Positions 12,237-23,013 of a DNA stretch of 34,557 nucleotides are shown here, piece by piece. Position 1 is the stretch's first letter. The number at the start of each line of letters is the position of its first letter. The position numbers were made by a program, and so were the translations under genes. Source of the DNA: Smittium mucronatum (taxonomy: Eukaryota; Kickxellomycota; Harpellomycetes; Harpellales; Legeriomycetaceae); assembly GCA_001953115.1 (NCBI GenBank), contig LSSL01000959.1:1-34557 (forward strand). The letters are read 5' to 3'. The notes under the pieces are model-generated. The model saw nothing but the letters and a program-made list of their open reading frames with translations. It ran no database searches and was not told the origin of the DNA.

Positions 12237-12731
12237 TAATATTTTCTAACCTGTTTATTGGGGTATCAGGACGATTAGTATACTATTAACTCGCATACAG
12301 GACATTTCGTATACTTTTTACCAATAAATAAAAATAATTAAGATTTGAATTTTTTGATGCATAGTTTTAAGAAATACGAATAATTCATTTGCCAGTACAA
12401 AATTAATTATGTAAAATGATAAATGGAAAAAGTAGACGAAATGGTAGTATGCAAATAGTCATGGCACCGTTTTTAGACTTAGTTCAAGAGAGTAAATAGA
12501 GCTCATTTTTTAATATATATTGATATCAGCCAGTAGAAAAAATAAATTTATCTGTTTCATTTGATAAAAATACAGGTTTCTAAATTTGTTTCCATTTATT
12601 TAATTTAAGTGGCTACTGTTGAACAAATCAGCTAATGTTTTTGGTGGGCTATTGGTAGAAATTATATGTGAATTAAGGCCAATAAAAAAATATTAGTCTG
12701 AAAAGGTTACGGGTCATTTCACCTATTTCCA

Positions 12732-12901
12732 ATTGACCTACATGACATTTCGCCCAATTTATGGCAACTAATATTGAATTATTAAGCTCATTTTTTCAAA
12801 ATAACATTTAATAATAATTAGCTATTTTTACTGGGTAAATACAAATTGATTTTAGCTTGTAATAGGCTGAATAATTAGGTGAAATGTCATTTAGGTCAAA
12901 T
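12732..12901. mobile_element. 170-bp MITE with ~30-bp terminal inverted repeats
   Basis: The left end TTGACCTACATGACATTTC and onward matches the reverse complement of the right end, TTGACCTAAATGACATTTC and onward, over about 30 bases with about four differences. The interior is AT-rich with no frame. I see no convincing target-site duplication. It is a separate family from the TTAA elements nearby. Confidence 0.6.
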
Positions 12902-13083
12902 ATCCTGACACCGTATGAAAATAAACTAGGTGTAATTTTTCCAAAAAAGAAAATATTTCAAAGCTTATTCGACATTTAAAGAAATGATAACCAAGCAACA
13001 TTCATAAAAAATCACTGAACAAATTTGTATTAGCTTATATTTTTTTTTAAATAACTTATAATTGCTTATACGCAAGATTTGCA

Positions 13084-13144
13084 GACTTGAAAGAAATTTG
13101 GACTTAAAAAAATCCGGACTTAGCTGAGATCCGGACTTAAGCAA
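13084..13144 (+). repeat. Short tandem repeat, 16-17 bp period, ~3.7 copies
   Basis: GACTT begins at 13084, 13101, 13117 and 13134. The last three units share CCG before or within the unit (ATCCGGACTTA). It is followed by AGCAATGTCTACTGTAG. Confidence 0.6.
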
Positions 13145-14177
13145 TGTCTACTGTAGATAGATTATATTTTTATTGATTAGTTAATCCAGATTTACATCTT
13201 TTCTAAAAGGGATAGCAAATAAATTGTGATAAGCGCAAATTTCCGACTATTATAAATTAAACAATAGCAGGTTTTACCACAGATAAATATTGGTTTTGTG
13301 ATATTATAAAAAAATTACGGCAATTAATTTTGTATAAAATTTCTCAAACAATCAAATAATCTCTTTGAAAATAAAATCTATTAATTGTTTGCCATTTTTA
13401 GGAAAGAATGACCGGGGTTATGGCTAATTAAGGGTTAAATGAAATTTCTTTGCAAAAATTTTCAAAATTTTTTCAAAAAACTTTCATTTAAAGGCAATGA
13501 TTAGCAGTACAAGCCAATAAATTTCAAAATTCTCTCAGTTTTCCGAAGAATATTCTTGTAAAACTTTAAGGCTGTAATAAATTCAAACACAAAAAACATT
13601 AATCATCGATTACCTTTTTAATAAGGCTTATTATTAAAAAAGATATAATGATCGTAGATAAATGAAAAAAAAGCATTCGATAATCCCAAAATTATCTGAA
13701 TATTGAAACTCGGATTAAAAAGTGTTGGGTTTACCGAATGTTAATGAAATCTTATTTAGCACTTGTAAATTATGAGATGGCAAAATTCCAATAGAAAAGA
13801 CTTATCTAAAAAAAAATTTTTTCTCCGATACATCTATCTGAGACGAGAAATAATTATCTGAGGGGCTAAATACTAATTAGATCTTACCCTACAAATCACC
13901 ATTTAATTTTATTTTTTTTTGGTGTAAAAACTATCACTTCCAAATGTGAAAATATAATAGAGATAAAAAGTGGTTTAGCAAATAAATTAATAGATAATGA
14001 TATTACCATTACATAATTTGTAATATATATGAAATTATAAAAAATCAAATATTGCGTCTATAACTAATAAGAATCTCCAATTTTTTGGGTTACGAAAAGT
14101 AAATGCATGACTCACTGAGTAAAATAAAGCTTTTTTTTTTCCATCATGGTAGGTTTTTAACGGAAGCCATCAGCTAA

Positions 14178-14553
14178 CCCTTTCGGTGCCGGCGATTAAA
14201 AATGGATTTCATTTTTCACTCTATGTTATAATACTATTTGTAATTTAATCTATTAATTGGTTTAATTCTGTAGATTATCGAATAAAGAACGCTATGTTAT
14301 GATTAATAATTAAAATTAGTTTTTTGTTCCAGAAATAGTTATCCTTTCCAGTCACTAATCCTGCCTATGTACTATTAGTTCAAATCAATAAATTGTAATA
14401 AAATTCCGTGATATGAAAAAAATACAACCAATCACCAAATACAAAAGGTACGAAATGCAAATTTATCCAATGGTCCAGAAGTGTTGAGAGATTTAATGTT
14501 TATATCTGAATAAAAAGACAAAGCCGTCTTTATTATGACACGCCTTGAAAGAG
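14178..14553. mobile_element. Possible 376-bp TTAA-type MITE
   Basis: The left tip CCCTTTCGGTGCCGGCG follows CTAA (14174-14177). The right end, GACACGCCTTGAAAGAG, is followed by TTAA (14554-14557). The tips match only partly, so the pairing is tentative; two nested partial elements could give the same picture. Confidence 0.35.
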
Positions 14554-14618
14554 TTAATCAAATCAAGTGGAATAATAATTATATATTTTCTTAGTCACCG
14601 TTTCCATGTAATTTTTAA

Positions 14619-14782
14619 CATTTCCCTTTCAGGGCTTATAAAAAAAAAGGTTTTACTTTTTATTCAATGTTATAATTAAGAAAATAACATTTATACAAAT
14701 TGGATAAATCAAGAAATATAGCCAATTGAAATAGTTAATAAACACCAGTAGGATTGAGACACAAATTTGGGCACGGAAAGTG
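14619..14782. mobile_element. 164-bp TTAA-type MITE, sibling of 10829-10992
   Basis: TTAA at 14615-14618 and 14783-14786. The tips are CATTTCCCTTTCAGGGC on the left and GGGCACGGAAAGTG on the right, an imperfect inverted repeat. The interior TTGGATAAATCAAG and AGCCAATTGAAATAG lines up with the element at 10829-10992, and the length is identical. Its right TTAA is shared with the left end of the next element. Confidence 0.55.
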
Positions 14783-14786
14783 TTAA

Positions 14787-14955
14787 CTCTTTCGTCTCCG
14801 GTGGGCCATTTCGTGCCATTTTCATGGCTTGTATTTATGACAATTTGATTATCATTTAAATAAATAACATTATATTGGCTTAATATTTGAAATAAGCAAA
14901 TTTGTTTACTATAATATAGCGAATCAGAGTGCTTAGCAGTATGGAGACGAAAGAG
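14787..14955. mobile_element. 169-bp TTAA-type MITE with perfect 13-bp tips
   Basis: CTCTTTCGTCTCC at 14787-14799 is the exact reverse complement of 14943-14955, with TTAA on both sides (14783-14786 and 14956-14959). It is the best-preserved member of the TTAA cluster. It abuts the preceding element, with one TTAA serving both. Confidence 0.7.
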
Positions 14956-15052
14956 TTAAAGAGCTAATGACCCAAGAATTAACTGAAAATCATTTGCTCA
15001 CTCCATCAATTACCAACCCTTATCCTTCTAAATGGGGTATTTTTACCCATTG

Positions 15053-15321
15053 CATTTGGGGGATTCTTTTCAGTAAGACTTTTTTTTGATATGTAAATCA
15101 TTGGCTGAATTAGAAACTATACATTTATAAGCCAATAAAAATTAGAAATAACACTGCTTGCAATAAAGTTCCCATATTTTGCCAATAAGAAATTATTTTT
15201 TGCATCTAGTCTTTCAATATCCAATAATTTTACTCATTATTTCTGAGGTGAATTTCCAAATTGAGGAAAAAGTAAAATTATAATAGTCAATTGTGATATC
15301 TATAAGAGATTCTCCCAAATG
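15053..15321. repeat. Weak inverted repeat pair (possible small element)
   Basis: CATTTGGGGGATTCT at 15053-15067 matches the reverse complement of 15307-15321 at 13 of 15 positions. A third related copy lies at 15644-15658. This may be a decayed MITE. Confidence 0.25.
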
Positions 15322-16036
15322 GCACCAAATTTTTTTTCAATACAAATTTACATATAGAAAAAACAATTTAATAGGTTAAATTATATATATTGGCAGATTC
15401 TAAAGCATACCAGATGTTTTACTTATAAAAGTTTCCTATTTCCTATAAATTAAAAATCTTGATTTGTAATAATATGTTTTTTGTTCGCTTGAAATACTAG
15501 ATGTAGCAAGTAGAATTTGTTAATATCCTAAAGTTGGAAAACTTTACACAATTTTCAAAATTATACACAGTTATTAAGCCAATTGTGCATTAAAATAAAA
15601 TTAGCCTAAAATGCCTTGATGAAAAAAGCGTCTGGTAAGCCATAGAATCTCCCATATGTGAATAGAAAGTGTTAGATTTGACAAATAGAGGGTAATTGAT
15701 ATTAGTGCCCAAACTGGTCATAAGACATTAATTTCCTATTAGAAATCGAATGTTTTTATGTGATTGAAATGCAGCGTCACCTATTAATATCCCCTTGACC
15801 TTAAAGAGAAAACTACCAGACCTTTTAAGCGTAGAAATTAATAAATTATTAATGGTAGCTACAATTAGCGTGGTTCGAAAAATTAATATCGATAAAAGCT
15901 TTTAGTGGTCGATGCTACACTTAAAGTAGATCGAAATGGTTAAGCGAATCCAATAATAATTAGAAGCTGTTAAAAATGTTGAAATACTGGGATCTATCTA
16001 AAATGATACTTTACTGTGATAACTTCTATAGCTCAC

Positions 16037-16303
16037 CCAATCATCTGTAAAAAAGCTTTATAGAGCCAAAAATTTCAGATTATAGGTTCCAATTCAAATC
16101 CAAAGAAATAATCGAAGTTGTAGCGTTAGCCACCAAATTGTTCAACACCCTCAACTTCTGTAACACTTATTCATTTCCCTTATTACTAAAGCTATTTTCT
16201 TTACCTACAAAGCGCTATTATGTACCGAGTATTTAGGTATCTTCGATATTAGAGTATGTTCATTGTAAAGGTTGTAGTGACTATTTTTGTTTTTTATATA
16301 AAA
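16037..16303 (+). promoter_or_regulatory. Candidate promoter elements of the P450 (CCAAT, TATA-like)
   Basis: CCAAT lies at 16037-16041 and TATATAAAA near 16295-16303, about 150 bases before the first ATG considered. The segment 15770-16300 is visibly less AT-rich than the spacer around it and has no open frame that I can support. Motifs this short occur by chance in such DNA, so this is only a pointer. A TTTCAG at 16441-16446 just before the start could instead mark the end of a 5' UTR intron or an upstream exon. Confidence 0.2.
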
Positions 16304-16452
16304 AATTAACTATCCTGAAAATTACCATCTTATTAGCCTTAAATCCATTTTGTTTAAAATTATTTATTTCTTTTTTTCGAAAAAAATAAATAAATAATAG
16401 CTGCTGATTGATTTCGAAAGTTTTTCACGAATCATCTTAATTTCAGAACTAT

Positions 16453-18889
16453 ATGCATATGTTATGTGCCGATGCTGACTTTGATCTCCCAATTTATCTA
16501 AACTTGAGTAAAATGGAGTTTTTTCACCCCGGACTTGCTTCTGAAATGCGAGATCACCTCAAAATACCATATAACAGCCTCTTTGTTCTTTTTTTCATTT
16601 TAATAATAAATACAATTTTGAAGGAGTACGTTAAAAGCTTCGTTGTCCCTATATATAAGAAGGTAATTCGTCTTTCCGTTATAATTTCCTTCCCAATATT
16701 TTTTTATTTAAGATTAACATTCTTTTGCTATTTTATAATAGAGGTTACTCATAAAGCCCAAGAATAAAAAAGATGGAATAAACTTTGTTTCCAGGCTTGA
16801 TGTTTGCAAGGTCATGGAATCTGTAGGCCTCTAATCAAAGCTAAATTAAAAAATTGAAGTTTTTTCATAAAATTTCCCTAATCACATACATCTTTATTTA
16901 TATAGGAGGATGATATATTGAAAATAGATACTTTAAATCACAATTATATTCTGGGAAGCTCTTTGAAAAAAGAATTCAGTATTATGTCCCCGGATTTTTT
17001 TAGTCAGCTTAAAGGACAAGACTATGTAATTTACATTTTCCTTTTTTTAATAACATAATTTATGATTTTTTCAAATTTTAAAAATGCATTTTTACAGTTA
17101 ACCACAACTCAATTCGAACAATTTTTCTTTCCTGGAAACAGATACAGAATCACTCGAAATACTTGCTCAATTTTTAATTCCCATTTTTTAAAGGGAATAA
17201 TTTCTGAAGAAAACATCACTTTACCTCTTTTTATTTTTAAGTACATCAGAAAAAACTGCGAGCTAAAAAGGGGTGGTTAGTATTATTATTATTTGAAATA
17301 CATTTGCATTATTCTATTCTTGAAATCTTATAAATAATAAAGATAGCAATAACAACTAGAAATTACACTTTAGATATAATAGAGCTGGAGGATTCAGCAA
17401 ATATGTTCTCCTATATTTTAACGAAGAATTGTAAGAAAATTTATCTAAAATGTTAAGTATCATCCCTACCAATCTTGTTTTTTCTTATTTTATCAGCTCT
17501 CATAAGAATGTTTGGTCCGGTAAATTTATACAGTTTAAAACTTATAAGTAAAAAACAAACTCTGATAGTGTGATATTTTTTTTTTTTAGAATTACAAAAA
17601 GGACAAAAAATTTAAGGCTGCCATTAAAAGCTATCAGGACAGTGGTTTACATTTAGTCACTACCGATGGTCTGCTCAAATTTTCTTCGTGAGTTTCCTTG
17701 TATTTTCTTGAATATATTCAATAATTTTATATTTTAGATATTTAACTAACTTATAATTTCCATTTTAAATTTAGGTTCATCAAAAATTCATTGAAATTTT
17801 TTACACTTATTTTTAACTTGAGGCATATTAGAAATTTCATTAAAAATGAAGTTTCATCTAGGAAAAAGTTAGGAAACCTACGAAAACCTTTTTTTGTAAG
17901 GGCTTTAGTTAATTTTTTGGCTTTGAAAATTTTTTTGTTCTGATTTAATTTGATATTTATAGGACGCAATACAAGCTATTATTGATTATCCCGAGTTATA
18001 TGATATGTCCTTTTTGCACCAAATTTCTACATCATTTCTTACGACATTTAGATCATTGTCTATAATATGCCCATCTCGTCTAGCAAATGTCTTAGCTGAC
18101 ATTTCCGCCAGGCCTGAATTATTCAAAACTTTGGCTATCGAGCAATGCATGTGTATTTCCAAGTATGGCAGTACCATGACCACTGAAGTTTTAGATAAAA
18201 TGAGGCACCTCGACTATGTAATTTTAGAATCATTGAGGCTATCTTGCCCTGCAAGTAAGAATTTTTTTTAAAAAATACCAATCTTTATAGGTCAAGTATT
18301 TTTTTCTATATTATTAAACATCCCTTTAGATTTTCTACATAGAGTGAGTAAGTCCGATTTTACACTTTCCAACAGTGCATTCTTACCGAAAGGGTCTGTA
18401 TTATCCCTAAATGTACTGTCTGATGCATTGAATCCTAAAAAACTTTCATCTCTATTGGAAACATCTTTTTTTGAAACAAACGATTCAAGTATTAGGCTTT
18501 CCGTGAGTATTTATTTTTATTTTTTATTTTTATATTTACTAATTTCTTCCTTTAAAACAATTTTCAGGATATCGATCAGGATATACCTTTCTGGGGCCAG
18601 TCACGGTATATATATATATATAATCTACTTGTTCAAGCTTTGTATCTATTCTCCCTTCCACTTCAAACTGCATATTATTAGAAACCAGTGCTGCCCTAGC
18701 ATTAATCACGCATCCTATCAGATGAAACTTATAATGTCTATCATAATTCGCAACTTCCATATCTTTGGTAATATAGAAGGCACTGATTCTAAACTGGATA
18801 CCCGTAAATTTAGCATTACAGTATACCCAAAAAACCCTAAGGTTTATCTTAAAAAACACAATATCATGGATTACGGAGTCTCAAAATAA
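16453..18889 (+). CDS. Cytochrome P450, fungal-type, 11 exons, atypical active-site motifs
   Basis: Heme monooxygenase family, expected to be anchored in the ER by its N-terminus. Exons inferred from GT-AG sites: 16453-16662, 16742-16822, 16906-17025, 17098-17275, 17497-17519, 17590-17687, 17775-17895, 17963-18254, 18330-18502, 18568-18605, 18682-18889. Every junction keeps phase, giving 513 residues, normal for a P450. Seen: membrane segment about 42-56; ENITLPLF (175-182) and NYKKDKKFKAAI (205-216), which resemble the region before helix F; ARPE (326-329); K-helix KMRHLDYVILESLRL with the invariant ExxR as ESLR (366-369); beta-1 region HRVSKSDFTLSNS; heme loop WGQSRNQC (441-448) in place of FxxGxRxC; final helix MKLIMSIIIRNF from 459. 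Odd: where fungal relatives have AxxTT in helix I there is LSIICPS (309-315), and no PxRF meander is visible. ATG 16513 (493 residues) is an alternative start. Exon 5 (23 nt), the exon 2 donor (GTAGGC or upstream GTCATG) and the exon 4 donor are the least certain. It could be a catalytically altered P450 or a young pseudogene. Confidence 0.75.
18606..18681 (+). other. P450 intron 10 with TA microsatellite
   Basis: The donor GTATAT opens directly into a (TA)n run and the acceptor is TTATTAG. Removing it joins the two halves of the heme loop in frame (tca cg / a aac cag). An unspliced reading runs through in a different frame and hides the WGQSRNQC motif. Confidence 0.55.
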
Positions 18890-19009
18890 ATTTCCAGATA
18901 AACTTAAGAAACACCTAACTACTTTCATTTTAATCTTATCGATAATAGTACATATTCTTCATTCTCCTTTGCAATTTCCCACCTATACCTCAATAATCAA
19001 TGTAATAAA
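18885..19009 (+). terminator. Candidate polyadenylation signals of the P450
   Basis: AATAAA overlaps the stop codon (18885-18890) and recurs at 19004-19009, about 115 bases downstream. The second is the more plausible position. This is motif-only evidence in AT-rich DNA. Confidence 0.25.
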
Positions 19010-19394
19010 TATCCATCCAACGTGATTTCAAATATTTAATGATATGCCCTCTTATTTTAAGTATACCATTTTTCCTCGCCGACCACACGACATCGTATTA
19101 ATAAGGAAATACAACTGTCCCTAATTAAAAAGGTTTATTTGTAAAAATATACCGGTTTCACAAAATAATTAAAAAAACATATTCATTTTTCATAATAATT
19201 GCCTAATTGGTCAAAAATAGGCTACCAGTGCAATAAGTGGGTTCATTTCAATAATACGAATTTTCGTGAAAAAAAAAATTTTTAAAAAAAATTCGCCAAT
19301 ATTAATTTATTAATATATTTGATTTTAAGTTAGATAAAATGATATATACCAAAAAAAAAGGAGTTGATATGGATTACATTGAAAGGATGGCATT

Positions 19395-20248
19395 ATATCA
19401 ATAAAATGACTCAATTGAAATAAACGCATATTTATCAATATAACACGATTCGTTCAATAAAAATGAATATTAAATATTAAACTCTGCTTATTTAGTAATT
19501 TTGCGTTTACTTTAAATATATTTTTTTTCCAAAATAGATCAAAATTATGAATGCGCTAAGGATAAAAATTTCGTGTTTTATTTATGATATTAGCTGTTTA
19601 AAACTTTCGGGAATTTTTTTCAGAAACACACAATTTTATTTTATTAACGATTCCACTCAGCGTATACTATTACTTGACCCGTTATTATGCAATATTATCT
19701 ATTTTTCGATAACATTAATAAAGGTAGAATACCATTTTTTGAAATATTGATCCTAAAAATACTCATTCAATCAAAAAGTTCTATTTTTCACAATCGAATT
19801 ATTAATCTGCGTAATAATTCGATTCTCAATAAATTAAAAATTGGCCAAAGGTTTTTAAATATTAGTATCTATTTTTTCTATCTTATATTTCAAAATACTT
19901 TTTTAGTCTAGAAGTATTTAAAGAAAGAAATGAATATGTTTAAATATGAATTTTAATATTTAATGAAAAAAAAATTCTTGAATACTCTTTGAGAAAAAAG
20001 AATCAAAATCATGATTTTTTTTTGAATTATGGACAATACCACTGATTTCATTTTAAAATATTATTAAGAAATTTTAAAAAAATCGATTTATTTTGACAAG
20101 TTCTATTCTATTCCATAAAAAAAAACAATTTGAAATAAATGCGAAATTATTAATAAGCAGAGTTTATATAGATTATTCATTTTTATTGAAAAAATCCTGT
20201 TTCATTGAATAATATGCGTCTATTTTAATTAAATCGTTTTATTGATAC
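19395..20248. mobile_element. ~850-bp element with ~120-150-bp terminal inverted repeats
   Basis: The left arm, from about 19395 to 19513 or beyond, matches the reverse complement of about 20132-20248 at perhaps 80%. Shared blocks include ACGCATAT, TTCAATAAAAATGAATA and AAACTCTGCTTATT. Similarity seems to continue inward for another 30-40 bases. The interior holds only small open frames (67 and 74 codons) with noise-like composition. The outer end resembles that of the larger element starting near 20887 (TCAATAAACGCAT-like, then TTATCAA), so both belong to one family. Confidence 0.65.
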
Positions 20249-22210
20249 AGATCAGCTTACACTATTATAACGCCACTATTTCAATATATGTCGAATCATC
20301 TCTTTCTTTTGGTTTATTCCTATTGTTAGGCCTATAATCCTCTTATGCATCATACAGATATTTAATTGGTAATAATATGCAAGGTATCATTATTAACATT
20401 TAAATATGTGTAATAAGCTTTAGGGCTTGTTAAACTTCCAAATCTTTGGATATTCTTTACTTATGGTTTGGATTGTTTAATATATATATTATTATACCAT
20501 TCTACTAAAAGTCTATAGTAAGCAAAGCTAAAATCCAAATATCATTTTAGGTATGTATGCAACGGGCAAACTTATGTCCCGCAATAAAAGTATCTTGGAA
20601 AAGATACGATGTTTTAAAGTAAAAGTTACTAAAGACTTAATTTATAATGTTTACGCAACCAATTAAAATTCTATCAATAAATCATTTAAGTAATGGATTA
20701 ATCTATAAATAAACAAGTAAAAACACTTTTATCTGACGTAAAATCAAATATTTTCATAAATTAATATTGACGAATTTTTTTTAACAAAATTATTTTTATT
20801 TGTTGGAAATCCATATTATTGAAGTAAACCCACAAATTTCACTGGAAGTATAATAAAAACAATTGTTAATGATGTTTGATTTAAATAAAAACCAGTGAAA
20901 TACCCGAATTTATCTCAATAAACGCATTTTTTATCAAGTAATAAATGGTTATTCGAATAAAATTTTATTTATCAAATAAAATGAAAATTTTTATTAATAT
21001 CAGTTAAAAAGATATATAAATCTAATACTAATTTGGACTATTTTTTCACATGAAACGAATTTTATTGATAAATTCGATTGTTTTTCAAAAATTAAAATTA
21101 AATAAATGGTATCTCAATTTATCAAAATAAATTTATTTTATTGAAATAATTTGAATTAAGCGAGGTTTATAAAGGAGTTTTTTAAAACTTTTCTTGTTAT
21201 TGTATTTTTTTTTATCTAAATAAAAAAAAACGTCTCAATTAATCAGATTGTAAATTATTTTATTTATTTTTTGAATTAATTCCATAATAACACAGAAAAT
21301 TCATATATCAATTTGTAAATTTCGCGATTTTCTAATGTTTAATACTTTTTTTCCATTCATTCTGGATATATCATGAACATATTAATCAAATTATTCTTTT
21401 AGAAATAAAAATCTCAATAAAAATTCAATAAATACACTCCTTTATATAGCTTTCTAAATTTTTTTAGAGCTGTTTCCACATATTATCTCTGAGGTATTAT
21501 CACAGACTTAAAAGACAAAGAAGAAGATTATATTTATACTAAGTTCGAAAAATCTACTGAAATATAAAAGGAATCTTTGAAAGTTAAAAAAATTAGAAAT
21601 TAATTATATTGATTTTTTATCAGCGACTTAGCACCCTATAACGAAAACAGAAATATTTGTATAAAATACTTAGTGTATAAATGAAAAGATTGGATATTGT
21701 TTCAATTTTTGTGTCAATGACTTATTTATCTTTTTTTATCAACTTCTACAATATAAAAAGATTATAATATTCAACCAAGATTGATTAAACCAATATATCA
21801 TTTATATCACTAATTTCGTGTATTTATTATATAGAATTAATGAACCAACCACTAGTAGTATTTAAATCAATTATTCCACAAATTTCAACATATTTTATAT
21901 TATTAAAACTTTTTAATTCAAAAAATTATTTTAATTTGGTTTATAAATAAAATGTTAAAAAAACATCAAGGTATATTTTTTTATGTTTGATATTTTTTGA
22001 AAAACTTTAAATAATATTTTTAATTGAGTTTATCCATCTCAAAAGATTTAACTTGAGGAATTATTTTTCCAGATATTTAGAAATATCACGCATGAATTCA
22101 TGTGCCTCCAATTTTGTTTTGATTTTTAACCTTGAAGCACCCCATTAGGGCTTTAGTCTTCCATTTAGTTTTCACACACCATTCTTAATAATGCTAACTT
22201 TCTATTATTC

Positions 22211-22225
22211 GTGAAATAAGTCCGA
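22211..22225 (+). repeat. Target-site duplication, left copy (SINE locus 22226-23013)
   Basis: GTGAAATAAGTCCGA just before the T-run resembles GTGAAATAATTCGA at 23014-23027, just beyond the tRNA head, with one indel and one substitution. Confidence 0.6.
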
Positions 22226-22439
22226 TTTTTTTTTTTTACGGGAAATTTATTTCAAGGTTAATAAAAAGTTATAAAAACTATTTTAAAAAAATTAAAAAAA
22301 GTGAAAATTTTTTCAAAAAATTTGTCACCCTACTCCCCTCTGACGCTCTAGCAGCTCCATACCTCGAGGGCATTGGTTCAAGGGTAAAAAGCTCCGATGC
22401 GGGGAATCGAACCCCGGCCGCCTCGGTGAAAGCGAGGAA
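22226..22439 (-). mobile_element. tRNA-Glu SINE unit, cut off by the gap
   Basis: On the minus strand this is a tRNA-Glu head (3' part, 22392-22439), a body of about 150 nt and an A-run tail (T-run on +). From ACGGGAAATTT to the start of the tRNA it matches 22789-22941 of the next unit base for base as far as I compared. The head differs at two adjacent bases (GATGC against GACAC). The tRNA 5' part falls in the gap. Confidence 0.75.
22392..22439 (-). tRNA. Partial tRNA-Glu, truncated by the gap
   Basis: The 3' two thirds of the same tRNA-Glu: T-arm intact, anticodon arm complete, 5' part lost in the N run. Two bases of the acceptor region differ from the complete copy. It is probably the head of the SINE unit at 22226-22439. 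Confidence 0.6.
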
Positions 22440-22771
22440 NNNNNNNNNNNNNNNNNNNNNNNNNNNNNNNNNNNNNNNNNNNNNNNNNNNNNNNNNNNNN
22501 NNNNNNNNNNNNNNNNNNNNNNNNNNNNNNNNNNNNNNNNNNNNNNNNNNNNNNNNNNNNNNNNNNNNNNNNNNNNNNNNNNNNNNNNNNNNNNNNNNNN
22601 NNNNNNNNNNNNNNNNNNNNNNNNNNNNNNNNNNNNNNNNNNNNNNNNNNNNNNNNNNNNNNNNNNNNNNNNNNNNNNNNNNNNNNNNNNNNNNNNNNNN
22701 NNNNNNNNNNNNNNNNNNNNNNNNNNNNNNNNNNNNNNNNNNNNNNNNNNNNNNNNNNNNNNNNNNNNNNN
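22440..22771. other. Assembly gap (332 N)
   Basis: A run of N between two near-identical SINE units. Any open frame drawn through it is meaningless. Confidence 0.99.
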
Positions 22772-23013
22772 ATTTTTTTTTTTTTTTACGGGAAATTTAT
22801 TTCAAGGTTAATAAAAAGTTATAAAAACTATTTTAAAAAAATTAAAAAAAGTGAAAATTTTTTCAAAAAATTTGTCACCCTACTCCCCTCTGACGCTCTA
22901 GCAGCTCCATACCTCGAGGGCATTGGTTCAAGGGTAAAAAGCTCCGACACGGGGAATCGAACCCCGGCCGCCTCGGTGAAAGCGAGGAACCCTAACCACT
23001 GGACCATATCGGA
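22772..23013 (-). mobile_element. Full-length tRNA-Glu-derived SINE
   Basis: Read on the minus strand: an intact tRNA-Glu head (23013-22942), then a linker (GCTTTTTACCC), the family core (CCAATGCCCTCGAGGTATGG, then GCTAGAGCGTCAGAGGGGAG), a T/A-rich segment ending AAATAAATTTCCCGTA, and an A tail. Known: tRNA-derived SINEs carry A and B boxes for RNA polymerase III and are moved by a partner LINE. Inference: this is the reference full-length member. Its flank at 23014-23027 matches 22211-22225, so this unit plus the unit before the gap appear to share one target duplication. Confidence 0.8.
22942..23013 (-). tRNA. tRNA-Glu (anticodon UUC), head of the SINE
   Basis: A 72-nt cloverleaf can be drawn. 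The acceptor pairs TCCGATA with TGTCGGA (one G-T). The D-stem GTCC/GGGT has wobble pairs. The anticodon stem CCTCG/CGAGG encloses the loop CTTTCAC, giving anticodon TTC. The T-stem CGGGG/CCCCG encloses TTCGATT. The A box (TGGTCCAGTGG) and B box (GGTTCGATTCC) are intact. There is no intron and no encoded CCA. Because a SINE body follows without a break, it may serve as the SINE promoter rather than as a working tRNA, though nothing in the fold rules that out. Confidence 0.7.

Noticed and set aside
17986..18183. 65-codon minus-strand frame
   Set aside because: Shadow of P450 exon 8.
18539..18859. 106-codon frame on the minus strand
   Set aside because: It lies opposite exons 10-11 and intron 10 of the P450 and is a shadow of that gene.
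18344..18889. Single 181-codon gene
   Set aside because: It runs through introns 9 and 10. Its middle third is AT-rich intron translation, and the heme motif only appears after splicing.
22426..22824. 132-codon frame
   Set aside because: It consists almost entirely of the N gap.
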